NCBI GenBank assembly: GCA_017431405.1
Contig: JAFRLB010000011.1
Span: 1-59,174 of the forward strand
DNA length: 59,174 nt
Direction: 5' to 3'
Origin: Erysipelotrichaceae bacterium
GTDB taxonomy: Bacteria > Bacillota_I > Bacilli_A > Erysipelotrichales > Erysipelotrichaceae
The notes beneath the pieces are model-generated. The model did not search any database, was not told the origin of the DNA, and worked only from the letters and a program-made list of their open reading frames with translations. The translations under genes and the position numbers were made by a program. Each line of letters opens with the position of its first letter. Within the stretch, counting starts at the first letter, position 1. Below, piece after piece: positions 24,360 through 33,040 of this stretch.

Positions 24360-25402
24360 CACTATCGACATTCATTGGTTATCTGGGGCAGTATCCGGCA
24401 CTGATTATTACCTCTTTATTAACCTTAGCGGTAATATTCGTTAACGGTTGGACCGATGCACCTAACGCCATCGCAACCTGTGTTTCTACCAGAGCCATCA
24501 AGCCTAAGCCGGCCATTTACATGGCTGCCGTATTCAACTTCATAGGCTTGTTTATAATGACTCTCATAAGTTCAAAGGTTGCCGAAACAATTTATAACAT
24601 CGTAGACTTTGGAAGTGATACAAACCAGGCCTTAATAGCCTTGTGTGCTGCCATGGTTGCCATTGTATTATGGGCTTCACTTGCCAGCGTATTTGGCATT
24701 CCTACTTCTGAAAGCCATGCCTTGATTGCCGGTTTAACCGGTGCCGCAATTGCCATGCACGGCAACTTGTCAGGTGTCAGCGCCAATGAATGGAAGAAAG
24801 TCATTTACGGTCTGTTTGCTTCAACAATTCTGGGCTTTTTGATCGGCTATGCCATGGTAAAACTGGTTGAAACGATATGCAGGAACATGGACAGAAGAAA
24901 GACCAACAGGTTCTTCGGACATGCTGAAATATTCTCTGGTGCTTCAATGGCATTCATGCACGGGGCTCAGGACGGTCAGAAGTTCATCGGTGTATTCCTG
25001 CTTGGCATGTTCTTAGTTCAGGGCAAGACCTCAGTAGGAAGTATCCCAACACCTTTATGGTTAATGTTGATCTGTGCCCTGGTCATGGGAATTGGAACTT
25101 CCATTGGTGGCATGAAGATCATCAAGTCAGTAGGCATGGACATGGTTAAGCTGGAAAACTACCAGGGATTCTGTGCAGACATGGCTGCCGCATTATGTAT
25201 CTTCATATCATCACTTACCGGTATCCCGGTATCAACCACACATGTAAAGACCAGCGCCATCATGGGTGTTGGTGCCAGCAAGAGCATCAAGCGTGTTAAC
25301 TGGCTGGTTGTAAAGGACATGGTCATGACCTGGATCCTTACCTTCCCGGGTTGCGGTCTGGTAGGCTACATCGTAACAAAGATATTCATTGCCATATTTT
25401 AA
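24350..25402 (+). CDS. pit: PiT-family inorganic phosphate transporter
   Basis: 350 residues, PF01384 type; takes up phosphate, in known members as a neutral metal-phosphate complex with H+ or Na+. The duplicated signature is seen in NGWTDAPNAIATCVSTRAI (N-terminal) and GVSTTH-like GIPVSTTHVKTSAIMGVG (C-terminal), with GIPTSESHALIAGLTG between. Start chosen at ATG 24350 (MELTLSTF), which overlaps the small gene upstream. Upstream in-frame ATG 24293 would add a non-hydrophobic tail without a ribosome binding site. Controlled by the Mn2+ riboswitch and paired with DUF47. Confidence 0.93.
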   Translation: MELTLSTFIGYLGQYPALIITSLLTLAVIFVNGWTDAPNAIATCVSTRAIKPKPAIYMAAVFNFIGLFIMTLISSKVAETIYNIVDFGSDTNQALIALCAAMVAIVLWASLASVFGIPTSESHALIAGLTGAAIAMHGNLSGVSANEWKKVIYGLFASTILGFLIGYAMVKLVETICRNMDRRKTNRFFGHAEIFSGASMAFMHGAQDGQKFIGVFLLGMFLVQGKTSVGSIPTPLWLMLICALVMGIGTSIGGMKIIKSVGMDMVKLENYQGFCADMAAALCIFISSLTGIPVSTTHVKTSAIMGVGASKSIKRVNWLVVKDMVMTWILTFPGCGLVGYIVTKIFIAIF

Positions 25403-25414
25403 AGGAGAATAGAA

Positions 25415-26032
25415 ATGAGTAATAAGATAGATTATTTTGATTATTTTAAGGAAATTTCTATTTTAGCCTGTAAGCAGGCTCAGTACTTAAGTGAAACACT
25501 TGAAAACTATGATCATGATTCATTACCTGAAAGAATGAAGTACATGCACTCAATCGAACATGAAGCAGACATCAAGAAGAGTGAAATGATCACTGAACTG
25601 ATCAAGGAATTCCTGCCACCAATCGACAGAGATGACATCGTTTCATTATCTGAACTCTACGACAACGTCTGTGATACCATTGACGAAGTATTACTGGAAT
25701 TCTACATGCATGACATTAAGGAATGTACTCCTGAAGCCAAGGTCATTTCCAAGAAGATCGTTGAGATCTGCCTGCAATTACATGAACTGTCAGAAAACCT
25801 CAAGGGTTTCAAGAAGCCTGATACATTAATTGAAAAGGTCATTCAGGTTAATGACATTGAAGATGAAGGCGATAAGTTATATACCAGTGTAATGCATGAG
25901 CTCTTCAGCAAGTGCGATGACAGTAAGACATTGTTATGCTGGAGCAACATCTACGCATGTCTGGAAGAATGCTTCGATGCCTGCGAACATGCAGCTGATC
26001 TGATCAGAAACGTAATCATTAAGAATTCATAA
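25415..26032 (+). CDS. DUF47/PhoU-like PiT partner protein
   Basis: 205 residues, nearly all helical, TIGR00153/DUF47 family, which resembles PhoU and usually lies next to a PiT gene. Conserved metal-binding acids are visible in SIEHEADIKK, LSELYDNVCDTIDEVL and NDIEDEGDKLY. Thought to regulate its transporter. The gene follows PiT by 12 nt with AAAGGAGA and is closed by a terminator. Confidence 0.93.
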   Translation: MSNKIDYFDYFKEISILACKQAQYLSETLENYDHDSLPERMKYMHSIEHEADIKKSEMITELIKEFLPPIDRDDIVSLSELYDNVCDTIDEVLLEFYMHDIKECTPEAKVISKKIVEICLQLHELSENLKGFKKPDTLIEKVIQVNDIEDEGDKLYTSVMHELFSKCDDSKTLLCWSNIYACLEECFDACEHAADLIRNVIIKNS

Positions 26033-26033
26033 G

Positions 26034-26056
26034 AAAAGCTGCATTGCAGCTTTTTT
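26034..26056 (+). terminator. terminator of the PiT operon
   Basis: AAAAGCTGC-ATT-GCAGCTTTTTT. It abuts the stop of the convergent gene. Confidence 0.9.
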
Positions 26057-26664
26057 CATTCTTCATCTGGCTTTTGCCCGTCATGGGCAAGCCATTTGCA
26101 CTCACCTAAATCAAATTCTGAGAATGTAGCCTTGAAGGATGAGTCTTCAGGGCTACAGGCATATATGCCGAATGTTACTTCCTTTTTAACATTGAACATG
26201 TGGCATATTCTCATCTGCTTGTAGTTTTTGCCATCAGATGAGTTCTCCAGGCAGAAGTCATCCTGTCGGCGGCTTAACCTGAACCACATGCACTTTACTG
26301 AAGCATCGATGTCAGTAGTAGCCCAGTCAGAATAACCGTTATTTGTAACGACACTTCCTAATCTGCCGATTTCTTCATTTTCATATTCAACTGATGCCTT
26401 GATCCAGTTTTCAGAATCAAGGTACATGATCACTCCACCCTGGTCAAATCTGTGCTTTGATTCAAAGACCGCCTTTACAGTAAAGGAGAAGAATTCTTCT
26501 TCACTTTTCATCTGTAAAGCCGGGGCATTGTCATTACGGAAATGATAATAGGTTCTCTGCCACAAATCGGTAAAAGGTTCTGTTATTATTTCTACCTTGT
26601 CATCAGAAACGACATTGTTCTTTGGTTCTCTTGTCCATTCAAATTTACTTAAATCTACTTTCAT
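26056..26664 (-). CDS. DUF1349 family protein
   Basis: 202 residues with the DUF1349 concanavalin-like core: FDQGGVIMYLDSENWIKASVEYE, LGSVVTNNGYSDW and SSDGKNYKQMRICH. Usually a soluble intracellular protein that may bind carbohydrate; no enzymatic activity is established. It follows the 5'-nucleotidase gene by 10 nt and is probably its operon partner. Confidence 0.88.
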   Translation of the reverse strand: MKVDLSKFEWTREPKNNVVSDDKVEIITEPFTDLWQRTYYHFRNDNAPALQMKSEEEFFSFTVKAVFESKHRFDQGGVIMYLDSENWIKASVEYENEEIGRLGSVVTNNGYSDWATTDIDASVKCMWFRLSRRQDDFCLENSSDGKNYKQMRICHMFNVKKEVTFGIYACSPEDSSFKATFSEFDLGECKWLAHDGQKPDEE

Positions 26665-26674
26665 AAACTAAATC

Positions 26675-28327
26675 CTATTCTATTGTTATTCTTCCTTCCG
26701 GCTGTGCATATCGTGCATCTACGTTGCCTATTTCTCTTAAGTATCCGGCAAATACATCACTGTCAGTTGGTCCTGCTTCAATGATGAACTGGCAATCCTT
26801 AAACAGATTATTGCCATCGCCCATGTGAGCCAGTACATAATCAGGTCCGCCTAAGGTATAGGTCTTATTAGGATCGATCGGTACATATTCACCATTCTCC
26901 AAAACCTGGACATCCTTTACTCTTCTTTCACCGGTTATTTCCACAAACATGTTATCAGAATCAACAACAACGCTTGAAGGTATTGAAGTATCAATGGTAT
27001 ATTTCATGCCAGATACCTGTAAGAAACCGCCAAATTCACCTACGGCAGAGCCGTCAAATGAATGAATTTTTTCCGTGAATCTTGAGCAGAATTCCAATGA
27101 ATCAAGGATCTGCTGGCCGGTTGCGTAACAGCTTGATAATGAATTCATGAACGGCATTACATCAATTACATTCTGATAAGTGATGTCACCGGCCTTAATG
27201 GTCTTTCTTATTGCCCCACCGTTAACAATTACTATATCAGTTCCCAGATATGTTCTCCAGGCATCAGCGGCTAAATCACCCAAACCTATTTCTCTGGTTC
27301 TGGATATTCTGATGTCTGCTTCATCGGTAATGCTTAAGTCAAAATCAGTATGAGCTACCTTTATATTCAATAACTGATTCAGATGTTCTTCCTCTTCAGC
27401 AATCGTCTTTTTAATGTCTTCATCTTCTCTGTCATATTCAGATATCAGCGTGGTTTCAATTGTGCCGTCCTTACCAATGAACAGTTCACCAACATTCTTC
27501 ATCTTTGTTCCTACGGATGAAAGAACAACATCCTTGCCATCCTTGTTCTGATAGGTTTCACCAATGATCTCAGCATGAGCATGGCCATCCAATACGGCAT
27601 CGATGCCATTAGTATTACGGATCAATGTTACGGCATCAAATGGCTCATAAGTTACGCCTGTACCTAAATGAGTAAGAGCAACGACATAGTGAGCGCCCTG
27701 TTTTCTGGCTTCATCAACAGTTTTCTGAACTCTTTCAGCTAAGTCAAGACCACCGTTACCGCTGCCGAAGTCATAAACAAATTCATCATTTTCCATGAAG
27801 TATGCAGGTGTTGAAGAAGTGAGTGATTCAGGAGTAAGAACACCAATGAAGGCAACCTTTGTCCCATCAAAATCCTTGATCACAAAACCAGGTGTATTTT
27901 CAAAGACATTGGTCTTAGCGCCACTGTATTCAACATTACAGGCTACGACTTCAAATTCAGCCAGTTTCATTAATTCACCTAATCTGTCCATGCCATAGTC
28001 AAATTCATGGTTGCCAATCGTGACCACATCATAATTCATCGCATTCATTATGTGAATGATCTGTTCACCCTTGGAAATGGAACCAATGGTACCACCCTGC
28101 AAATAGTCACCGCAGTCAACCAGCGCAACATACGGATGTTCCTTCTTATCATCATCAACCAGTGCCTTAAGTTTCGCAAAGCCCATGTTGTCACTTAAGC
28201 CACAGTGAACATCACTTGTATAGAAAATATGAATGTCATCCTTTAATTCCGGTTTCTTCTCACTTTCACATCCGGAAACAGACATTATAAGAAGTACTGA
28301 CAAGATCACTGTTATTATTCTTTTCAT
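26675..28327 (-). CDS. lipid-anchored 5'-nucleotidase/cyclic phosphodiesterase (UshA-like)
   Basis: 550 residues. Lipobox SVSGC (Cys20), then a metallophosphatase domain (about 30-330) with YTSDVHC, DCGDYLQGG, GNHEFDYG and GHAHAE binding two metals, and the C-terminal nucleotide-recognition domain (about 345-520). Expected to dephosphorylate extracellular nucleotides to nucleosides for uptake, which fits the purine salvage genes of the window. AGGAAGG precedes the ATG. Confidence 0.94.
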   Translation of the reverse strand: MKRIITVILSVLLIMSVSGCESEKKPELKDDIHIFYTSDVHCGLSDNMGFAKLKALVDDDKKEHPYVALVDCGDYLQGGTIGSISKGEQIIHIMNAMNYDVVTIGNHEFDYGMDRLGELMKLAEFEVVACNVEYSGAKTNVFENTPGFVIKDFDGTKVAFIGVLTPESLTSSTPAYFMENDEFVYDFGSGNGGLDLAERVQKTVDEARKQGAHYVVALTHLGTGVTYEPFDAVTLIRNTNGIDAVLDGHAHAEIIGETYQNKDGKDVVLSSVGTKMKNVGELFIGKDGTIETTLISEYDREDEDIKKTIAEEEEHLNQLLNIKVAHTDFDLSITDEADIRISRTREIGLGDLAADAWRTYLGTDIVIVNGGAIRKTIKAGDITYQNVIDVMPFMNSLSSCYATGQQILDSLEFCSRFTEKIHSFDGSAVGEFGGFLQVSGMKYTIDTSIPSSVVVDSDNMFVEITGERRVKDVQVLENGEYVPIDPNKTYTLGGPDYVLAHMGDGNNLFKDCQFIIEAGPTDSDVFAGYLREIGNVDARYAQPEGRITIE

Positions 28328-28383
28328 AAATGAACCTTCCTATACTACTACACAGATTTTACCAAAACGCTCACAAAAAGAAA

Positions 28384-28402
28384 ACTTCACTTTAAGTGAA
28401 GT
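28384..28402 (-). terminator. terminator of the SDR gene
   Basis: On the minus strand ACTTCACT-TAA-AGTGAAGT followed by TTTTC, overlapping the stop codon. Confidence 0.85.
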
Positions 28403-29112
28403 CATTCTTCATAATTCCAGCCATGTTCCCCATGGTAGATCATTAATTTAGTCATGACGCCATCTATGCAGATGTTTTCCCCGGTAATGAAACCTGCCTT
28501 ATCAGAACACAGGAATAGTACCATTTCCGCAATGTCTTCAGGCTTGCCAACTCTTTTTACCGGTTGTTGTAAGGCGTCTGGACCATCAATTACTTCATCA
28601 GTAGTATTTATCCAGCCCGGAGAAATACTATTTACTCTAGCCTTGCCGGCTAAGCTGATGGCTAAGGCATGAGTAAGTGCGGCAATGCCGCCTTTGGCTG
28701 CCGTATAGCTTTCACTCTGAGCCTGACTCATGCGGTCACGAGATGAGGAAATGTTAACGATGGATGCCCCTTCATTAAAGTAAGGAGCCAATAGTTTAGT
28801 AAGATAGAAGGGACCTGTAACACCAACTGAAAGAGCTTCATTGAACTCTTCCCAGCTGCACTTATCTATGCCCTTCATCGCCGGCTTGGCGTTATTAACA
28901 AGATAATCAACCTTACCTGCCTTATTAATGACATATTGAGCAAATTCCTCAAGATCTTCCCTCTTACCAACATCCCCAACAAACCAGTTGCCTTCCATTT
29001 TATCGATGATGAATACGTTAGCTCCTTCCTTTTCAAATAAGGAAGCTACGCATTTGCCAATGCCCATTGCCCCACCGGTTATCACAACATTCTTATTATC
29101 AAACTTTCCCAT
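28402..29112 (-). CDS. short-chain dehydrogenase/reductase
   Basis: 236-residue SDR with the NAD(P) Rossmann motif TGGAMGIG near the start, NNAKPA instead of the usual NNAG, catalytic Ser in ISSSRD and YTAAK (Tyr and Lys). The variant NNAKP points to a particular subfamily, but the substrate is unknown. It follows the amidohydrolase after a 22-nt hairpin, so expression may be separate. AAAGGAAAC lies 9 nt before the ATG. Confidence 0.92.
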   Translation of the reverse strand: MGKFDNKNVVITGGAMGIGKCVASLFEKEGANVFIIDKMEGNWFVGDVGKREDLEEFAQYVINKAGKVDYLVNNAKPAMKGIDKCSWEEFNEALSVGVTGPFYLTKLLAPYFNEGASIVNISSSRDRMSQAQSESYTAAKGGIAALTHALAISLAGKARVNSISPGWINTTDEVIDGPDALQQPVKRVGKPEDIAEMVLFLCSDKAGFITGENICIDGVMTKLMIYHGEHGWNYEE

Positions 29113-29137
29113 GGTCTGTTTCCTTTCATTTGCTTAA

Positions 29138-29160
29138 CAAGGCAGGTTAAACCTGCCTTG
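29138..29160 (-). terminator. palindromic hairpin after the amidohydrolase gene
   Basis: CAAGGCAGGTT and AACCTGCCTTG arms separated by one base. The T run afterwards is short, so it may attenuate rather than stop transcription. Confidence 0.6.
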
Positions 29161-29169
29161 ATTCTTAAA

Positions 29170-30312
29170 TTATTCTACTACTGTACCGTCAATGAATACT
29201 TTTCTGATGACACTGTTACTGATCATTGGATCACCATCGGTAATGACAATGTCTGCGTCCTTGCCAACTTCCAATGAACCGGTTCTGTCAGCGATACCAA
29301 TCTGTTTGGCAGGATTAATGGTGATGGCCTTTAAAGCCTCAAATTTATCCATGCCAGCCTTAACGGCTAAGCCTGCACATAACGGTAAGTATTCCTGTGG
29401 AATGACTGGCGAATCGGTAACGATTGAAACCTGACAACCTTTGGCTGCCAATATGCCAGGAGTTGTCCAGGACTTATTCTGTAACTCAAACTTTGTGGCA
29501 TGAGTTAATGAAGGTCCTACAGCCAATGGATATGGGCAGTTTGCCAGCTTATCGGCAATCAGATGTCCTTCGGTAACATGTTCAATTGTTAATAATACAT
29601 CAAATTCCTTAGCCAGTCTGATGGCTGTTAAGATGTCATTAGCCTGATGAGCATGTATCTTCAGAGGTATTTCCTTCTTTAATACCGGAATCATGGCTTC
29701 ACACTTGAAGTCAAAGGCCGGCTTCTTGAAGATGTCATCTCCAGCCGCTTCCTTCTTCTGTAAGTATTCCTTGGCCTTGAACATCATGTTACGGATGACT
29801 GATGCCGTAGACATTCTGGCCGCATTGCCCTTTTCCCTGTAACATCTCTTTGGGTTTTCACCTAAGGCACACTTCATGGCAACAGGGGTCTTGATGATCA
29901 TGTCGTCAACACAATTGCCGACTGTCTTAACGGCGATCCAGGTACCGCCGATCGCATTGGCACTACCCTGACCGGTAGCCACACTTGTTATGCCAGCCTT
30001 GGCTGCGGCCTTTACTGTTGGATCAAGTGGGTTAAAGCTGTCTTCAGCTCTTAAGTGTGGGGTGCAGATATCACCAGGTTCATTATAGTCAGCTCCTTCA
30101 AAGCCAATGCCATAGCCATCCAAACCTAAGTGACAGTGAGCATCTATGAAGCCAGGATATACGCTTAAGCCTGTAGCGTCGATGCATTCTTCATTTTCTC
30201 TTATTTCCAGTTCAGAACCAATTTCCGTGATCTTACCGTCTTCAACACGGATATCACCCTTATAAGGTTCCCTGTTTACTGCGTCATGAATCAAACCGTT
30301 CTTAATTATCAT
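29170..30312 (-). CDS. amidohydrolase, imidazolonepropionase-like
   Basis: 380 residues. Composite domain with an N-terminal beta sandwich, then the metal-binding GFIDAHCHLGLDGYG (HxH), Lys near 148, KIHAHQAND, IEHVTEGH and the final Asp in SIVTDSPV, followed by the closing motif NPAKQIGIADRTGSLEVGKDADIV. A cytoplasmic deaminase or hydrolase of unknown substrate. AGGAGA before ATG. Comes after tatD at a distance of 57 nt. Confidence 0.92.
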   Translation of the reverse strand: MIIKNGLIHDAVNREPYKGDIRVEDGKITEIGSELEIRENEECIDATGLSVYPGFIDAHCHLGLDGYGIGFEGADYNEPGDICTPHLRAEDSFNPLDPTVKAAAKAGITSVATGQGSANAIGGTWIAVKTVGNCVDDMIIKTPVAMKCALGENPKRCYREKGNAARMSTASVIRNMMFKAKEYLQKKEAAGDDIFKKPAFDFKCEAMIPVLKKEIPLKIHAHQANDILTAIRLAKEFDVLLTIEHVTEGHLIADKLANCPYPLAVGPSLTHATKFELQNKSWTTPGILAAKGCQVSIVTDSPVIPQEYLPLCAGLAVKAGMDKFEALKAITINPAKQIGIADRTGSLEVGKDADIVITDGDPMISNSVIRKVFIDGTVVE

Positions 30313-30369
30313 GTTGTTTTCTCCTATGTTTAATTAACCGAAGTATACCACTCCATGTTTTCCATTTCA

Positions 30370-31125
30370 TTACTGATGACTGAACAGCCTGTCAAAATTG
30401 TCTTCAACACACTGTTTCAATTCATTTATTTCAATTCCTCTTATCCTGCTTATTTCTTCATAAATGTTCACCACATCCATTGGTTCATGCACATGGTCTT
30501 TTACCGGTGACTGATATGGTGAATCAGTTTCAATGAGCAATTTATTTAGTGGAATTTTTGAAACTACTTCTCTTGGCCTTCTGGCATTTGGGAAAAGAAT
30601 GCTGGCGCCAAAGGAAATGTAGTAACCTGCCTTAATGAATAACTCGGCCATTTCAATTGAACCGCTGTAACTGTGAATCAGTCCTTTAACAGGGTATTCT
30701 CTTAAAATGTCCAGGGTATCCTTGGAAGCCTTACGGCTGTGAATGTTTACCGGTAAGCTAAGCTTCTCAGCCATTTCCAGCTGAGCTCTGAAGAACTTCA
30801 ATTGATATTCCTTAGTATGCGGATGCGAATAGTAATCCAAACCAATTTCACCTATCATCTCAGGCTTAACCTCAACAATGCCATTCCATAAGTCTATAAG
30901 ACGCTTTTCATCATGGTTTTCCAGATCCTGAGGATGAATGCTCATGGCCAGCTTAAAACCGGGATTCTGTTTACGAAGTTTCAGGCATTCAAGTAAGTCA
31001 TGCTTACTGCAGGATATCATGATAACCTTACTTACTTCATTAACGAGCATCCTCTGTATTATTTCATTTCTGTTAGTGTCGTACTGTCTTGTGCCCAAAT
31101 GACAGTGTGCATCTGTATATGTCAT
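30370..31125 (-). CDS. TatD-family metal-dependent hydrolase
   Basis: 251 residues, TIM-barrel hydrolase of the TatD DNase family. Metal ligands TDAHCHLG, GEIGLDYY, PVNIHSRKA, LIHSYSG and IETDSPYQSP are all present. Family members are 3'-5' DNases or related phosphodiesterases. Start ATG follows AAGGG at about 10 nt. Sits between the MATE pump gene and the amidohydrolase. Confidence 0.92.
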   Translation of the reverse strand: MTYTDAHCHLGTRQYDTNRNEIIQRMLVNEVSKVIMISCSKHDLLECLKLRKQNPGFKLAMSIHPQDLENHDEKRLIDLWNGIVEVKPEMIGEIGLDYYSHPHTKEYQLKFFRAQLEMAEKLSLPVNIHSRKASKDTLDILREYPVKGLIHSYSGSIEMAELFIKAGYYISFGASILFPNARRPREVVSKIPLNKLLIETDSPYQSPVKDHVHEPMDVVNIYEEISRIRGIEINELKQCVEDNFDRLFSHQ

Positions 31126-31159
31126 TATCTATTAACCCTTTTAATCATTATACCAAAGA

Positions 31160-31183
31160 AAAACAGACCGATGACGGTCTGTG
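31160..31183 (-). terminator. terminator of the second MATE gene
   Basis: ACAGACCG (31163-31170) and CGGTCTGT (31175-31182). On the minus strand TTTTTC follows. Confidence 0.85.
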
Positions 31184-31184
31184 A

Positions 31185-32591
31185 TCATTCAGTAACAGGT
31201 TCAGGCGACTTATCAATGAGATAGGCAACCCCGCTTTTGCCATAGCCATAGTTGTCGGCGTTCATTATTATCGCAATTGCACAACAGGTAAAGCCCAATG
31301 CTTCCGCAACCGGGAAACAGAACCAGATGCCGTTAGGTCCAAATACAGCCGGTATGATGAATGTTGCACTTAATCTGAATACGACATTTCTTAGTACTGA
31401 TAATACCGTGGCTACCTTTGCGCCCTTTAATGAAACAAACATTCTGTTTGTCATGATGCATCCTGCCGTAAAGATCGGCGCAAACAATTCAACGGTCAAG
31501 CCATAATAAGTCAGGTCATAGAAATTCTGGGTATAGGTTTCCGGATTCATGAACAGCGTTATTAATGGTGCCTTTAAGGACTGGCCTAATATCATCATGC
31601 CAATCGTACCGAAGAACCATACCTTCAGGTTATATGACAGAATCTTCTTTAACATCTTTGGCCGCTTAGCCCCAAAGTTATAGGCAATGATAGGTCCAAC
31701 CGTAGAGGCAAAGCCAATGAAGGCCGCATTCAATATCTGTCTTAAATCACTGACAATGGCTCTGGCCGCAATGCCATCTGAGCCCAGATAAGCCAATATC
31801 GTTCTGTTTACTATCAGCATCGTTACAGCCATGGTTAAGCTGTTGGTAACCTGGGAAATTGAATAGTGTAATGATTCAAACAGTACTCTGAAATATTCAC
31901 CCGTTGGTTTAACGAAACGGATGTCATTGTTCTTACCAAAGTAGAAAATGAGACCGACGATGAAGTTGGCTAAGAAGCCCAGACTTGTCGCAATGGCTGC
32001 TCCTGATACACCCATCTGTAAGACAACGATGGTAACGTAGTCAGTAACGACATTAATTACCCCGGAAAGAATACTGTTGAATAAGCCCATTGAAGGTTTG
32101 CCAGCCGCTGAATAGAAAGCCCCGAAACACTGGGAAGACAGTTTCAGAGGCAAGGCCACAAATGTTATGGCGATATACACTCTGGTATATTGGATAATAT
32201 CATTTTCAGCACCAAGGAAATACAAAATGTAGTCATCAAAGGTTATCATTAATCCGGCAATGATGCCGCCGACGATCATGGCCATGATGATCATTTTTGT
32301 AAATATTCTATTGGCATTATCTCTGTGTCCCCTGCCCATTTCCGTTGCGGCATAGGTACTGGCACCTAAGCCAAAGATATGAGTCAGAGCGAACATGACA
32401 CCGTCGATCGGTGTCAGAATCTTGATTCCTGCTAAGGCATTCTGACCGACAAAACGCGAAACGAAAAGTGCATCATCCAATGTCTCAAACAAACGGGTTG
32501 ATAAATTGGTGAGCAGTCCCGGCATTGCGAATGCGATTAATGACCATAACGTAAAGTCCTGGCCGATCCTAGAAGTCTTGTCTTTATCCAT
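31185..32591 (-). CDS. MATE-family efflux transporter
   Basis: 468 residues, twelve helices. Paralog of the gene at 20133; both start with a D-x-T-L-x-S-L-I core and share NADNYGYGKSGVAYLI-like tails. Motifs SLIAFAMPGLLTNLSTRLFETLDDALFVSRFVG and FGAKRP. Likely leaderless too: TAAAAT (32604-32599, minus strand) is seven bases before the ATG and there is no ribosome binding site. Substrates are unknown. Confidence 0.92.
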   Translation of the reverse strand: MDKDKTSRIGQDFTLWSLIAFAMPGLLTNLSTRLFETLDDALFVSRFVGQNALAGIKILTPIDGVMFALTHIFGLGASTYAATEMGRGHRDNANRIFTKMIIMAMIVGGIIAGLMITFDDYILYFLGAENDIIQYTRVYIAITFVALPLKLSSQCFGAFYSAAGKPSMGLFNSILSGVINVVTDYVTIVVLQMGVSGAAIATSLGFLANFIVGLIFYFGKNNDIRFVKPTGEYFRVLFESLHYSISQVTNSLTMAVTMLIVNRTILAYLGSDGIAARAIVSDLRQILNAAFIGFASTVGPIIAYNFGAKRPKMLKKILSYNLKVWFFGTIGMMILGQSLKAPLITLFMNPETYTQNFYDLTYYGLTVELFAPIFTAGCIMTNRMFVSLKGAKVATVLSVLRNVVFRLSATFIIPAVFGPNGIWFCFPVAEALGFTCCAIAIIMNADNYGYGKSGVAYLIDKSPEPVTE

Positions 32592-32598
32592 GCGTCTT

Positions 32599-32604
32599 AT
32601 TTTA
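32599..32604 (-). promoter_or_regulatory. -10 box adjacent to the MATE start codon
   Basis: TAAAAT on the minus strand with seven bases to the ATG. A -35-like TTTAAA is 17 bp upstream. Confidence 0.45.
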
Positions 32605-32719
32605 CCTAATTATTTATATATTTTAAAGAATAATAATCAAAAAATTTTACTTGTATTTTACATAATTGTATACCTGATTTTTACCTGAACCATTTAACAT
32701 TTTAGCCGAGGTGAAATAA

Positions 32720-33010
32720 ATGCAGATAATCTGGGATTTTACAGGCAGAATTAGATTTCCTGCTCGTAAGGTCATTCTGAAAGTTGAAGACAATGGCATT
32801 GGCATACCGGAAAAAGATCAGACACACGTCTTTGAAAGATTCTACCGGGTTGACAAAAGCCGTTCCAAGGCAACCGGAGGAACAGGCTTGGGTCTGGCAA
32901 TCGTAAAACATATTTCAGAATTACATGATGCTGAAATAAACCTAACCAGCAGTCCTTCAGGAACAATCATAACCATTACCTTTAAAGCATTGGAAAAGCC
33001 GTCTGCTTAA
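32720..33010 (+). pseudogene. C-terminal fragment of a sensor histidine kinase
   Basis: 96 residues. From residue 18 it is the second half of a HATPase_c domain: KVEDNGIGIPEKDQ (D box), FERFYRVDKSRS, TGGTGLGLAIVKHISELH (G box) and a terminal beta strand, as in PhoR/VicK-type kinases. Sensor, membrane, phosphoacceptor and N-box regions are missing, so it cannot act as a kinase. The first 17 residues do not belong to the domain. A GAGGTGA site and ATG make it translatable, so either a decayed remnant or a stand-alone fragment. No partner response regulator nearby. Confidence 0.7.
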
Positions 33011-33021
33011 ACAGACGGCTT
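32996..33021. terminator. bidirectional terminator
   Basis: AAGCCGTCTG (32996-33005) and CAGACGGCTT (33012-33021). Ends the kinase fragment and the purine operon. Confidence 0.85.
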
Positions 33022-33040
33022 ATTATTATATTAATATCTA

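Noticed and set aside
32702..32911. Leftward frames opposite the kinase fragment
   Set aside because: They mirror conserved D and G boxes and have no start signals.
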